Shown here: positions 17,570 through 26,504 of the stretch, one piece after another | Layout: every line of letters begins with the position of its first letter | Position numbering within the stretch: the first letter of the stretch is position 1 | Assembly (NCBI GenBank): GCA_903851195.1 | Contig: CAINNJ010000004.1 | Location: forward strand, 558,001 to 622,000 | Direction of reading: 5' to 3' | From: an uncultured Acidobacteriia bacterium | GTDB lineage: Bacteria > Acidobacteriota > Terriglobia > Bryobacterales > Bryobacteraceae | Length of the DNA stretch: 64,000 nt | Program-made: the position numbers and the translations under genes | The notes under the pieces: model-generated | Databases searched by the model: none | What the model was told of the DNA's origin: nothing | The model's input: only the letters and a program-made list of their open reading frames with translations

Positions 17570-18793
17570 CTACCGGTTGAAAGACCGGATCCGGAACAGC
17601 GGCTTCGCCTGCTCATCGGCATCCATCTCATACTTCTGCTCGGTCTTCGCCGGGTCGTAGCCGCGCCACAGCCAGATCAGTTCCGCCGGAGCTTCCACCT
17701 GCCCGCCAATCCGCGTGTGCGTGCCGTTTCCGAAACTGAAATGAAAATCGTAGCCCTGACGCTTCAGCGAGTTTGCCATCTGGATGTTCTGCAGCGGCCA
17801 GCTGCCATGCTCGTTTTCGAGGTCTTCGGAGCCGTCCTGCAGCCACACCCGGATATTCCGCTTCGGCTCCTTCCGGATCTTATTCGGATAGGATTGGCCG
17901 CCATCCAGCTGATTCGGCTTCCACTGGATACTTGTGAAACTGCCGATCCGCGAAATCACGCGGCTGAACTGATCGGGCTGCTGCCAGGCCGCATTGAACG
18001 CACAGATCGCGCCCGACGATTCGCCGATGATCCCGCGGCTGTAAGCGTCCTTGCGAATCGAATATTTCGCGCCCACTTCGGCCAGCACCTCATCGCGCAG
18101 GAATCGCGGATAGGTGTCGTCCACCGTGTCGTACTCGATGCTGCGCATGGCCCTGCCGTTCATCATGCCGGGCGAGATAAACACATGCACCATGACGGGA
18201 ATCTGCTTCTTCGCCGTCAGATTGTCGATCACGTTGAGCGTGTGCGACACGGCCGCGCGATCCACATTGACCTCGCCATCCTGCCAGACCATCAAGGCCG
18301 CGGGCGTGCCTGCCGAGTACCCGGCCGACGTGTACACCCAGTAGTTCGACTGCATGCCCGGATAGATTTTGCTGGTATGAACCAGTTTCTCCGTGAGTTG
18401 TCCCTGCGGCACTCCCGCCGCCAGGTACGCGTCGGCGGGCCACGCCGGCACATCCGTCTTGCCGCCGAACGGCTTCCCGTCGACTTCATAGACAAAGTTA
18501 TGGCTGCGGCCGGTTTCGAGCGTCGCGAGCGCGTAATACAAATCGGCGGCCTTCGTCATGGCGGGGCCGGGCTTCTCATCGATCAGGAGCTTTGGCGCGC
18601 TCGCCGCCTTAACGGCAAAGAACACATCCCCGCCCTGGGACGTGACCGCCGTGCCTTTCGTCAGATCCGGATCTTTGAATGCCGCCGCGATCGCCGCCTG
18701 CATCTCCGCGGGCTTCGCGTGGCTTTTCGCCAGTTGCATCAGATCGGCGGCCGGAGCAGCCAGGCAAAACAGAAAGAACAAACCGAGTCGCAT
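17570..18793 (-). CDS. Secreted esterase of the enterochelin esterase/esterase D type
   Basis: 407-aa exported alpha/beta-hydrolase (PF00756-like). Signal peptide MRLGLFFLFCLAAPAA; an N-terminal beta domain to about residue 150; catalytic domain with the nucleophile Ser in GIIGESSGA, a late acidic region (VWLQDGSEDLENEHG) and catalytic His in FSFGNGTHTRIGG. YWVYTSAGYSAGTPAALMVWQDG is typical of IroE/Fes-like esterases. Related Solibacter proteins probably act on sugar or phenolic esters, but the substrate cannot be deduced. It is a single gene, with TATACT 9 bases before ATG 18793. Confidence 0.85.
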   Translation of the reverse strand: MRLGLFFLFCLAAPAADLMQLAKSHAKPAEMQAAIAAAFKDPDLTKGTAVTSQGGDVFFAVKAASAPKLLIDEKPGPAMTKAADLYYALATLETGRSHNFVYEVDGKPFGGKTDVPAWPADAYLAAGVPQGQLTEKLVHTSKIYPGMQSNYWVYTSAGYSAGTPAALMVWQDGEVNVDRAAVSHTLNVIDNLTAKKQIPVMVHVFISPGMMNGRAMRSIEYDTVDDTYPRFLRDEVLAEVGAKYSIRKDAYSRGIIGESSGAICAFNAAWQQPDQFSRVISRIGSFTSIQWKPNQLDGGQSYPNKIRKEPKRNIRVWLQDGSEDLENEHGSWPLQNIQMANSLKRQGYDFHFSFGNGTHTRIGGQVEAPAELIWLWRGYDPAKTEQKYEMDADEQAKPLFRIRSFNR

Positions 18794-18802
18794 GTCCCAG
18801 CC

Positions 18803-18808
18803 AGTATA
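18803..18808 (-). promoter_or_regulatory. Putative -10 hexamer (TATACT), 9 bases before the esterase
   Basis: TATACT on the minus strand ends 9 bases from ATG 18793. The intervening GGCTGGGAC is a poor Shine-Dalgarno and leaves no room for one. Confidence 0.5.
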
Positions 18809-18877
18809 TAAAGCGGAAGGATTAGCCGTGGCTTGTCCCGTCTTCTTCGCCGCGCGCCACGCAAGTCCGGGCGCGCA

Positions 18878-21800
18878 CTATTGCACGACGATATTCGACG
18901 GTTTGCTGCTCGCCCCACCGATATTGATCACTACCGGCGCCGTCCCCGACACGCCGGCCGGCACCACCACATTCAGCTGATACAACCCGACCACCGTCGG
19001 CGCGAGACCGCTGAACAACACCTGTGCGTTCTGCCCGCCGATCGTCACCACCGGCGTCTGCACCGTGGTCGCCAGCGGACTCACCGGCGCCGGATCGCCA
19101 CTCGCCGGCTGGTTCAGCAGCGGTCCCAGACCGTTGCAGTAAAGCTGAATATAATGCCCTGTCCGGGCCGGATTGGAAGGCGTGATCACGGCGAAATTCT
19201 CATCCCGCGCGGCGGCGAACATGCTGCCACCCACCGGAATCTCGAACATCCCCGGCGCATAGGCCGTCAGCGGCACCGAATAAAGCGCGCCGGAACTGTC
19301 GGCCACCGAAACTTTCATCTGCGCCGAAGACTGCCCCTGCAGTTCCCACGGAACCTGCACGTTCACCTGCCCCGGCGTCGCGAAGTGCAGATGCCCGGGG
19401 GCGCTCACCGCTGCGGTATCGAAACTGACGCTCGTGCGATTGATAGCCACCGGCAGGTACGGCGTATTTTCCACCTGAGTGCTCTCCGCGAGTCCGCTGC
19501 CGAAGATGGCGACGTAAGATCCAGGAGCCACCGCGGCGCCCGCGGCGAAACTCGCGGCATTCACCACCCCGCGCGCCGCAATCGCCGGCTGCTGCCTCGC
19601 CGTGGCCTGAAACGTCGTCGCGAGGCCTCCGGCGGTAGCCGCAAACACGTTCGTCCCCGGACTCGGCCCCAGCGTGACCTGCGCTCCTGCAAAGCCATAG
19701 ATATCGGTGGAATTATCCGGATTTCGCAGCGTTCCGCCGCCCGTGAGCACGTTAAATCGAACCGGCGCGTTGGGGATCGGCACGCCGTACTGATCGAGCA
19801 ACTGCAGGACAATCGCGCCGGTCGCGGTCGGTTGTCCCACGTTGCCGTCGTCGTCGCTGCCGAGCAACGGCACCACGTTGGCCGGCACCCCGTCGCCCAC
19901 TACGTACAGATAGGGAATGGTCACCGGCGACGCCGCTCCCTGCACCGTGATCAGCCCCTCATAAATCCCCGGATTCGGCTGCGCTCCCGTCAGCGTCACA
20001 TTCAGGGTGTTGGTCTGCCCGGGCGCCAAGGTCAGATTCGGCCGGTCGATGGAGAGCGTCGCGAAGTTCTCCGGCGTGCGGCGCGAAATCGACAGGGTCA
20101 GGTTCAAAACCGTCTTCCCGACATTGGTCAGCTGAATCGCCTGGTTCACCGGCAGTTTCCCGCCGACTGGCAACACCCCAAACGACGCACTCACCGGAGA
20201 CGCGACCAGGTTCGAGACGACAGCCGCGGCAGCGCTGGCCTTCCCCGCCCCCACCGCGAGCACCGAAGCGCCACCCAAATCCTGCGTCGCCGTATTTACG
20301 ATGGCCGACTTGATTTGCAGCGGCGTGAGCCCCGGGTTCGCCTGCTTCACCAGCGCCGCAATCCCCGCCACTTGGGGTGTGGAAAAACTGGTCCCCTGCG
20401 AGATCAGATACCCGTTCGCGGCATACAGCGCTCCGTTGGGATCGTACGTCTGCCCCGGCAGATACAGGTCCGTGCCCGCCGCCGCGACATCCGGCTTCAA
20501 CCCACCCGTGCCGAGCACCGGACCGCGCGAACTGAACGCCGCCACCTGATTGCCCGTGCTCACGTCAAACGGCTGCAGCGCCGTGCTCAGGCTGGCCGTC
20601 GCCTGCGGATTCGCCTGCGCGTACGCCCGAATCGCCTGCCCGTCGTCAAATCCGATCAGCGCCGCCGGAATCGTGGTGACGCCGCCTAAAGCACCGGGCG
20701 TGATCACCGAATTGTCGCCTTCGTTGTTGACGATGATCGCGCCCGCCGCCCCGGCATTCTGCAGATTCTGCACCTTCAGCGCGAACGTGCAGGTGCCGCG
20801 GTCGGCCAGTGCGTAGGTCCCGGTCAAAGATCCCGCCGGCAATGGATTGCACGCCTGCGCATCGCCCACCGCGCCGGCATCGCCAATCGGCGCCTGCAAA
20901 GCCGCCGAAGGAGCCGGCCCGCCGCCCAGCAGCGCGTGGAATGTGCCGAGCCCCGATACCGTCAGCGGATTCGACCAGTTGTGCGAGTTCGTCGTGGCGC
21001 CCACCGTCAGCGCGAAGGGAGAGGTGCCCGGTGAATCGATCGACGCCAGCGACGGCCCTTCGTTCCCCGCCGCCACTACCACCAGCATCCCCGTGCTCAC
21101 GGCGTTCCTCACCGCCGCCGCCCACGGATCGCACGCCTGATTCGCCGCCAGTCCGCAGATCGTCCCCGCGTCGTCCGGAGCCGATAATGCCGGCGCGCCC
21201 AGAGACACCACCGCGATATCCATACCGTCGCTATACGCATCGGTCAGGGCGCTGATCACCACCTGCCCACCCGTGTAGTCGTTCACGCCGGGTGAGCCGA
21301 ATACCTTATAACTGCCCAGATACGCCTTGGGCGCGACGCCCGTGATCGTGTCCGAAGGGCCCGCGTTCCTCGCTCCCGCCGCCGCCATCGCGACCGCCGT
21401 CCCGTGCCCCACGCGATCGCGCGGCGTCACGTCGTCCGGACGCGAGTTTGCCGCCGGATTCGCGCCCGCCCCCGCCGCCAGCGGCACCACGTAACTCCGC
21501 GCGACGATCACCTTATTGTTCGTGAACAGCGTGCAGTCGAGCGGCATCAGGGGAGCCTGAAAGACGCTGCATACCGGGTAGTTCGCGGGCGCCTGCATGG
21601 TCGGATCCTGAAACGCCGGATGCGTGGCTTCGATACCCGTATCGATGACGCCGATTTTGATTCCCGCGCCCGCGTTCGTCATCCCGCCGTTAATCAGATT
21701 CCATGCCGCCGGAACGCCGATCAATTGCTCCGCGCGGTCCAGACTCAGATGAAAGCGCGGCTCGCGCACCACATACCGCACACCGGGCAGCGCGCGCAGC

Positions 21801-22051
21801 ACCGCGAGTTGTGCCGGATCCGCCTCGACGAACAGGGCATTGAGCAGGATGTGCGTCTCGCCGGTGACCGCGATATCCCGCGCCCGCAGGGCCGCCTTGA
21901 CCGCCACATGCGACCGCTCGATCAACGCCCGGTCTCCGGAAGCCGCGACCGGCGGATCGTTCAGCACCACGACATATCGCGCCACATCCGCCGCGAACGC
22001 CTGCAGACCGCCCGCCAACAGAAGAAACGCCCCGTAACCCCGTATGTTCAC
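18878..22051 (-). CDS. Secreted subtilisin-like (S8) protease with PA, Big_1 and TIGR03437 domains
   Basis: 1057-aa extracellular serine protease. Signal peptide of about 20 residues; inhibitor-type propeptide to about residue 110; S8 domain with Asp137 (GVIDTGIE), His216 (VGHGTAVA), oxyanion Asn330 (AAGNEG) and nucleophile Ser555 (QGTSFSTP), interrupted by a PA insertion at about 385-490; beta-sandwich domains at about 600-720; a Big_1-type Ig-like domain starting QLLDQYGVPIPNAPV; and the complete TIGR03437 module from GVVNAASFAAGAAV to the C terminus. All catalytic residues are intact. It directly follows the CPBP gene, sharing base 22051, so it is probably cotranscribed. Confidence 0.93.
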   Translation of the reverse strand: MNIRGYGAFLLLAGGLQAFAADVARYVVVLNDPPVAASGDRALIERSHVAVKAALRARDIAVTGETHILLNALFVEADPAQLAVLRALPGVRYVVREPRFHLSLDRAEQLIGVPAAWNLINGGMTNAGAGIKIGVIDTGIEATHPAFQDPTMQAPANYPVCSVFQAPLMPLDCTLFTNNKVIVARSYVVPLAAGAGANPAANSRPDDVTPRDRVGHGTAVAMAAAGARNAGPSDTITGVAPKAYLGSYKVFGSPGVNDYTGGQVVISALTDAYSDGMDIAVVSLGAPALSAPDDAGTICGLAANQACDPWAAAVRNAVSTGMLVVVAAGNEGPSLASIDSPGTSPFALTVGATTNSHNWSNPLTVSGLGTFHALLGGGPAPSAALQAPIGDAGAVGDAQACNPLPAGSLTGTYALADRGTCTFALKVQNLQNAGAAGAIIVNNEGDNSVITPGALGGVTTIPAALIGFDDGQAIRAYAQANPQATASLSTALQPFDVSTGNQVAAFSSRGPVLGTGGLKPDVAAAGTDLYLPGQTYDPNGALYAANGYLISQGTSFSTPQVAGIAALVKQANPGLTPLQIKSAIVNTATQDLGGASVLAVGAGKASAAAAVVSNLVASPVSASFGVLPVGGKLPVNQAIQLTNVGKTVLNLTLSISRRTPENFATLSIDRPNLTLAPGQTNTLNVTLTGAQPNPGIYEGLITVQGAASPVTIPYLYVVGDGVPANVVPLLGSDDDGNVGQPTATGAIVLQLLDQYGVPIPNAPVRFNVLTGGGTLRNPDNSTDIYGFAGAQVTLGPSPGTNVFAATAGGLATTFQATARQQPAIAARGVVNAASFAAGAAVAPGSYVAIFGSGLAESTQVENTPYLPVAINRTSVSFDTAAVSAPGHLHFATPGQVNVQVPWELQGQSSAQMKVSVADSSGALYSVPLTAYAPGMFEIPVGGSMFAAARDENFAVITPSNPARTGHYIQLYCNGLGPLLNQPASGDPAPVSPLATTVQTPVVTIGGQNAQVLFSGLAPTVVGLYQLNVVVPAGVSGTAPVVINIGGASSKPSNIVVQ

Positions 22052-23010
22052 TACTGGAAGAATACCCGATAGACGGTAGCCCCGATGGCGTGCGTCACCA
22101 TGCTGGCCTGCACACTGCGTGTTTCCCGCCAGCAGAGTCCGCTGAAAAGCCCCAGCCCTCCGGCCGCGATGGCGAAGCGCCAGTTCGGGAAGATGTGGTT
22201 AAAGCCCAGGTGCACGGCGCCGAAGAGAATCGAGGTCAGAACCAGCGCCGGCGTGCTGCTTCGCGTCCAGTCCTCCATCCATTTCTGCAGCAGCCCCCGA
22301 AAGAAAAACTCCTCCGACAATGCCACCACCCAAAGGATTCCGAAGAACTGCCCCAACCCGGCCCAGACATTCGGATTCGGGCGAAGATTCCACAATCCCA
22401 GTCCCCAAAGCGTTGCGCCCACCACGGGCAGCATCAGCGCGAACCACTTGAGCCCGGCCCGGATTTCCGCCCCTGTGGGCACGAACCGGAACTCCGCGTC
22501 GACGCCGCCGCGAAACACCAGCACCGCGATCGCGCACGTCCGGATCAGCATCAGATGTCCCAGCGTGGAAAACGGAACTTTGGGAAGGGGCGACAGATAG
22601 ATCCGGTCGTTCACCTTGAAGAGCAGCACCGATGCCGCCAGTGCCAGAAACAATGCGTCCGCCCACCCGGAAGCGGGAAGCAGACGGTACCAATACGACA
22701 GCAACACGGCAATCAACAGCAGCAGAGCGAAGCCGGGCAATCGAAATTCACCCGTCGGCAGGCTGTAGACCAGGTACGGCACGATGCAGGAAACCGCCAG
22801 CGCGCCCGGACCGCGAAACCGCCCGAATACGCCGCTGTCCAGGAACCCCGGCAGCAGATAGAATGGAAACTCAATGAGGAAAGCGGCAGCGGCCGGAAGG
22901 GCCACCATCGCCGGTATGCTCTTCATGCCGGCATACACGAACGCCGCCACGCTGAGTACCACCCACCCCAAGCCCGTCACCGCCCAAAAACGCCTGGGCG
23001 TGTATGGCAT
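22051..23010 (-). CDS. CPBP-family intramembrane protease
   Basis: 319-aa integral membrane protein with about 8 hydrophobic segments. The C-terminal third carries the CPBP (Abi, PF02517) motifs: SEEFFFRGLL (EExxxR), FGAVHLGFNH (FxxxH) and VTHAIG. Related proteins process prenylated peptides or confer self-immunity to bacteriocins; here it precedes a secreted subtilisin, so a role in envelope processing is possible (inference). ATG 23010 (MPYTPRRFW) is preferred because TATGAT lies 7 bases upstream and it shortens the overlap with the divergent gene; ATG 23019 or 23022 would add 3-4 residues. Confidence 0.85.
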   Translation of the reverse strand: MPYTPRRFWAVTGLGWVVLSVAAFVYAGMKSIPAMVALPAAAAFLIEFPFYLLPGFLDSGVFGRFRGPGALAVSCIVPYLVYSLPTGEFRLPGFALLLLIAVLLSYWYRLLPASGWADALFLALAASVLLFKVNDRIYLSPLPKVPFSTLGHLMLIRTCAIAVLVFRGGVDAEFRFVPTGAEIRAGLKWFALMLPVVGATLWGLGLWNLRPNPNVWAGLGQFFGILWVVALSEEFFFRGLLQKWMEDWTRSSTPALVLTSILFGAVHLGFNHIFPNWRFAIAAGGLGLFSGLCWRETRSVQASMVTHAIGATVYRVFFQ

Positions 23011-23725
23011 CGCGGCCATCATAGCATTGGTCGCGAACTGTCCGGCCCGGGCCGCCGATCCCCCGGCGAACCTGGCCAAACGCGTTGCCGCGCGTGAGAC
23101 CGCCACGGCGGAAGAACGCGCCCACTATGCCTACACACAGTCCGTTCGTCTGCAGGAACTCGACTCCCGCGGCGGGCAGGCCGGTGAGTATCGCGAAACC
23201 CGCGAGGTGATCTTCTCCCCCACCGGCGAGCGCTCCGAACAGTTTGTAGGCCAGCCCGAGTCGCGTCTGAAAAACCTGATCCTCACGAAGGAAGACTTCG
23301 ACGATATCCGCAACATCCAGCCGTTCGTCATGACCACCGACCAACTCTGGAACTACGATGCCGATTTCAAAGGCGAAGAGCCCATCGACGGCATCGATTG
23401 CTTCGCCCTCCGCATCCGTCCCAAACACATCCTCTCCGGACAGCGCCTGTTCGACGGCATGATCTGGGTGAAGCAGGACGATTATTCCGTGATTCGCAGC
23501 ACTGGCCAAGCAGTGCCGCAGATCGTGACCGTGAAACAGGAAAATCTCTTCCCCCGCTTCACCACCACCCGCAAACTCGTGAACGGCTTCTGGTTCCCCG
23601 CCACCACCACTGCCGACGACACCCTCTATTTCCGTGCCGCGCCCATACGCGAAAAACTCGTGATCCGCTACGCCGATTACAAGCGCTTCGGCTCCCAATC
23701 CACCATCACCTTCGACAACAAATGA
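23000..23725 (+). CDS. Exported protein of the LolA-like/lipoprotein-sorting fold group (uncharacterised)
   Basis: 241-aa predicted periplasmic protein. Short signal peptide ending PARAA; then a helix (LAKRVAARETATAEERAHY) and an antiparallel beta barrel with repeated strands such as YRETREVIFSP, CFALRIRPK, GMIWVKQDDYSVIRS and GFWFPATTTADDTLYF. This strand pattern resembles the outer-membrane lipoprotein-sorting (LolA/DUF4292-like) fold seen in many acidobacterial hypothetical proteins; no function is known. The start is uncertain: GTG 23000 gives the signal peptide but overlaps the divergent CPBP gene by 11 bases; TTG 23027 avoids overlap but loses the signal. Its stop overlaps the next gene (ATGA). 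Confidence 0.65.
   Translation: MYGIAAIIALVANCPARAADPPANLAKRVAARETATAEERAHYAYTQSVRLQELDSRGGQAGEYRETREVIFSPTGERSEQFVGQPESRLKNLILTKEDFDDIRNIQPFVMTTDQLWNYDADFKGEEPIDGIDCFALRIRPKHILSGQRLFDGMIWVKQDDYSVIRSTGQAVPQIVTVKQENLFPRFTTTRKLVNGFWFPATTTADDTLYFRAAPIREKLVIRYADYKRFGSQSTITFDNK
23018..23023 (-). promoter_or_regulatory. Putative -10 hexamer (TATGAT) for the CPBP-subtilase unit
   Basis: TATGAT on the minus strand ends 7 bases before ATG 23010. The hexamer overlaps alternative start codons 23019 and 23022, which would not be transcribed if this promoter is real. Confidence 0.35.
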
Positions 23726-25974
23726 GATTCCGACTCGCCTGCTGCTTCGTCGCGCTCGTCTCGGCCAAGGCCTCCACCTTCCCGCTGCACGTGGATTTCA
23801 GCGCCGGCACACCTGCCACGTGGTCGGCCGAGGTGCCCGAAGGGAATTACCGCGTCACCGCCCAACTCGGCGACCCCACCCGCGCCTGCTCCACCACCAT
23901 CAACGCGGAATCCCGCCGGCTCATGGTGGAGAAATTCGAAACCGCGGCAGGCAAGCCGCAGCCCATCACCTTCATCGTCAACGTCCGGAACGCCAAACTG
24001 CCCCCGCCCCCGCTCAACGCGCCCGGCGGCGACCAGGTCCGGCTCAACAGCCGCGAACAGGGCGTACTCCACTGGGACGATAAACTCAATCTCGAATTCA
24101 CCGGCCCGCACCCCTGCGTGACCGCGCTCGACATCGCCCCCGCCGGCATCATCCCGACCGTTTTCCTCGCCGGCGACTCCACGGTGACCGATCAGCCTCG
24201 CGAACCCACCACCAGTTGGGGCCAAATCCTGCCGCGCTTCTTCAAACCGGATATCGCCGTCGCCAATCACGCCGAATCCGGCGAGACCCTGAAGTCGTTC
24301 ATCACGGGGCTGCGTCTCGATAAGATCCTCAGCCAGATCCGCGCGGGAGACTACCTGCTGATCCAGTTCGGCCACAATGACCAGAAGGAAAACTGGCCGC
24401 AAACTTACGTCGAACCATTCACCACTCACAAGGCCTATCTGAAGGTCCTGATCGCGGAAGCCCGCCGCCGCGGCGCCATCCCGATTCTCATCACGCCGAT
24501 GCAGCGCCATAACTTCGACGGCCTGAAGGTCCGCAACACGCTTGGCGACTTCCCTGCCTCGATTCGCCAGACCGCCCAGGAAGAGAACGTCCCGCTGATC
24601 GACCTCACCACCATGAGCACCGCGTTTTACGAAGCGCTGGGACCGGAGCAATCCTGGCTCGCGTTCTCAGCCGGCCGCGACGCCACGCACCACAGCTTTT
24701 ACGGCGCTTATGAACTCGCGAAGTGCGTCGTCGAAGGCATCCGCAAAGTGCGGCCGGACCTCGCGAAACACCTTCTGGGCGATGGAAAACACTTCGACCC
24801 CGCCCATCCGGACCTCTCCGAAAATCTCCGCTTCGAATTCGGGAAAGGCAAATCGACTGCGGGGTACACGCTGGAACCGGGCGCCGGCGTGAACGTGCTC
24901 GCCCGCAGCATCGCGAGCGATCAGCCCTTCTGGCTTTCGGTCCCGCTGCCCGAAGGAAACTACCGGGTGACCGCGACCTTCGGGTCCGACGAAGCCGCGA
25001 GCGTTACCACCGTGAAGGCCGAACTGCGCCGCCTCATGCTCGAAAAGGTGGAGACCGCCGCGGGCCGGTTCGAAACGCGCAGTTTTCTGGTAAATATCCG
25101 GACTCCGGCGATCCCCGGCGGTGGCGAAGTCCGCCTGAAACCCCGCGAAAAAGCCGCGGAAGCCCGGGCCTGGGATGACCAACTCACCCTCGAATTCACC
25201 AACGACCGCCCGGCGCTCAGCAGTCTACAGATCGAGCGCGTGGAAACGGTTCCAACCCTCTTCATCGCCGGCGATTCCACTTCCACCGACCAACCCGGCG
25301 AGCCTTTCAACAGTTGGGGCCAGATGCTGACCCGCTTCCTGAAACCCGAGATCGTGGTCGCGAACCACGGCGAATCCGGCGAAAGCCTGCGCAGCTTTTT
25401 CGGCGAGAAGCGCTTCGACAAAATCATGAGCCTGCTCCGCGCCGGCGATTATCTGCTCATCCAGATGGGCCACAACGACCAGAAGGACACCACGCCCGGC
25501 GCCGGAGCCTTTAGCAGCTACAAAGATTTCCTGAAGCAGATGGTCGCGGCCGCGCGCGCGAAAGGAGCAACGCCGATTCTGGTCACACCGATGCATCGGC
25601 TGACCTTCGATTCCGCGAACCGGATCACCAACAGCCTGGGCGACTTCCCCGAGGCCGTCCGACAAGTGGCCGCTGAAGAGCACGTCGCGCTGATCGATCT
25701 GAATGCCATGAGCAAGCCATTCTATGAGGCGCTCGGTCCTGTCGAAGCCCACAAAGCGTTCGCCGGGAACGATACCACGCACCACAGCAACTACGGCAGT
25801 TACGAACTCGCCCGGTGCATCGTCCAGAGCATCAAGGCACAGAATCTGCCGCTTGCCCGGTACATCGCGGCTGACGTGGAGCCGTTCGATCCCGCGCATC
25901 CGGATCCCCCGGCAGCGTTCCGGATCCCGGCCGAACCCACTCGCGCCCCCGCCGAAAAGCCGCTCGGAAACTAG
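23722..25974 (+). CDS. Tandem SGNH/GDSL esterase (two rhamnogalacturonan acetylesterase-like domains)
   Basis: 750-aa secreted protein made of two copies of one unit. Each unit is an N-terminal beta-sandwich (VPEGNYRVTAQLG / LPEGNYRVTATFG) and an SGNH hydrolase of the rhamnogalacturonan acetylesterase family. Copy 1 has Ser153 (GDSTVTD), NHAESGE, FGHNDQK and Asp320/His323 (DATH); copy 2 has Ser519 (GDSTSTD), NHGESGE, MGHNDQK and Asp684/His687 (DTTH). Both active sites look intact. Expected reaction: removal of acetyl groups from pectin backbone, acting with plant polysaccharide lyases. ATG 23722 overlaps the upstream stop by 4 bases, so the two genes are coupled. Confidence 0.88.
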   Translation: MRFRLACCFVALVSAKASTFPLHVDFSAGTPATWSAEVPEGNYRVTAQLGDPTRACSTTINAESRRLMVEKFETAAGKPQPITFIVNVRNAKLPPPPLNAPGGDQVRLNSREQGVLHWDDKLNLEFTGPHPCVTALDIAPAGIIPTVFLAGDSTVTDQPREPTTSWGQILPRFFKPDIAVANHAESGETLKSFITGLRLDKILSQIRAGDYLLIQFGHNDQKENWPQTYVEPFTTHKAYLKVLIAEARRRGAIPILITPMQRHNFDGLKVRNTLGDFPASIRQTAQEENVPLIDLTTMSTAFYEALGPEQSWLAFSAGRDATHHSFYGAYELAKCVVEGIRKVRPDLAKHLLGDGKHFDPAHPDLSENLRFEFGKGKSTAGYTLEPGAGVNVLARSIASDQPFWLSVPLPEGNYRVTATFGSDEAASVTTVKAELRRLMLEKVETAAGRFETRSFLVNIRTPAIPGGGEVRLKPREKAAEARAWDDQLTLEFTNDRPALSSLQIERVETVPTLFIAGDSTSTDQPGEPFNSWGQMLTRFLKPEIVVANHGESGESLRSFFGEKRFDKIMSLLRAGDYLLIQMGHNDQKDTTPGAGAFSSYKDFLKQMVAAARAKGATPILVTPMHRLTFDSANRITNSLGDFPEAVRQVAAEEHVALIDLNAMSKPFYEALGPVEAHKAFAGNDTTHHSNYGSYELARCIVQSIKAQNLPLARYIAADVEPFDPAHPDPPAAFRIPAEPTRAPAEKPLGN

Positions 25975-26501
25975 AGACGCTTCCACATCCCGATGACCGG
26001 CAATCGCAAGCCATTCGCCATCGGGACTTCATACCGCGCCGTGACCGCATAGCCGCGAGCCGCGTAGAGCGCCTCCCCGGTGACCGTCGCCACCAGTTCC
26101 GCGCTCTGAAAACCGGCCGCCCGCGCCGCATCCTCGCAAGCCGTCAGAATGCCCGAACCGATCCCGCGCCGCGCCCAGTCCGGATGAATAAAGAAACTCC
26201 GGATCCGCGCGGGATCCGTCGCCGGATCCAGCATCGCATCGTTCTTTCCGGGCACCGCGTCGGCGCCGAACTTGTTCGCCCGGCGGCTCCACGCCCCGCA
26301 GCCCACCAGTTCCGAACCCGCCATCGCCAGAAAATACGAACCGTCCCGAATCAGTTGCGAATCCACGCCGAAAACCACGCCCAGGGCCGCCGCGCGCTGT
26401 TCGTCGGTGTAATCGTCCGCCTGCAGGCGCTGCACCGAATCCTCAATGAGACGCGTCATCGCCGCGACATCGTCCGGCCCGGCCACCCGCAGACTCCACA
26501 T
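25971..26501 (-). CDS. GNAT-family N-acetyltransferase
   Basis: 176-aa acetyl-CoA-dependent acetyltransferase. Acetyl-CoA binding motif A is IHPDWARRGIGSGIL with the R/Q-x-x-G-x-G core; motif B region is LVATVTGEALYAARGY. Substrate not predictable. It follows serS by 3 bases on the same strand and is probably cotranscribed. Its stop codon is the complement of the convergent esterase stop: both use the same CTAG tetranucleotide (25971-25974). Confidence 0.85.
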   Translation of the reverse strand: MWSLRVAGPDDVAAMTRLIEDSVQRLQADDYTDEQRAAALGVVFGVDSQLIRDGSYFLAMAGSELVGCGAWSRRANKFGADAVPGKNDAMLDPATDPARIRSFFIHPDWARRGIGSGILTACEDAARAAGFQSAELVATVTGEALYAARGYAVTARYEVPMANGLRLPVIGMWKRL

Positions 26502-26504
26502 GAT

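Noticed and set aside
18833-20689. 618-codon open frame antisense to the subtilase
   Set aside because: Arg/His-rich translation without recognisable domains; the opposite frame encodes a complete S8 protease with intact triad.
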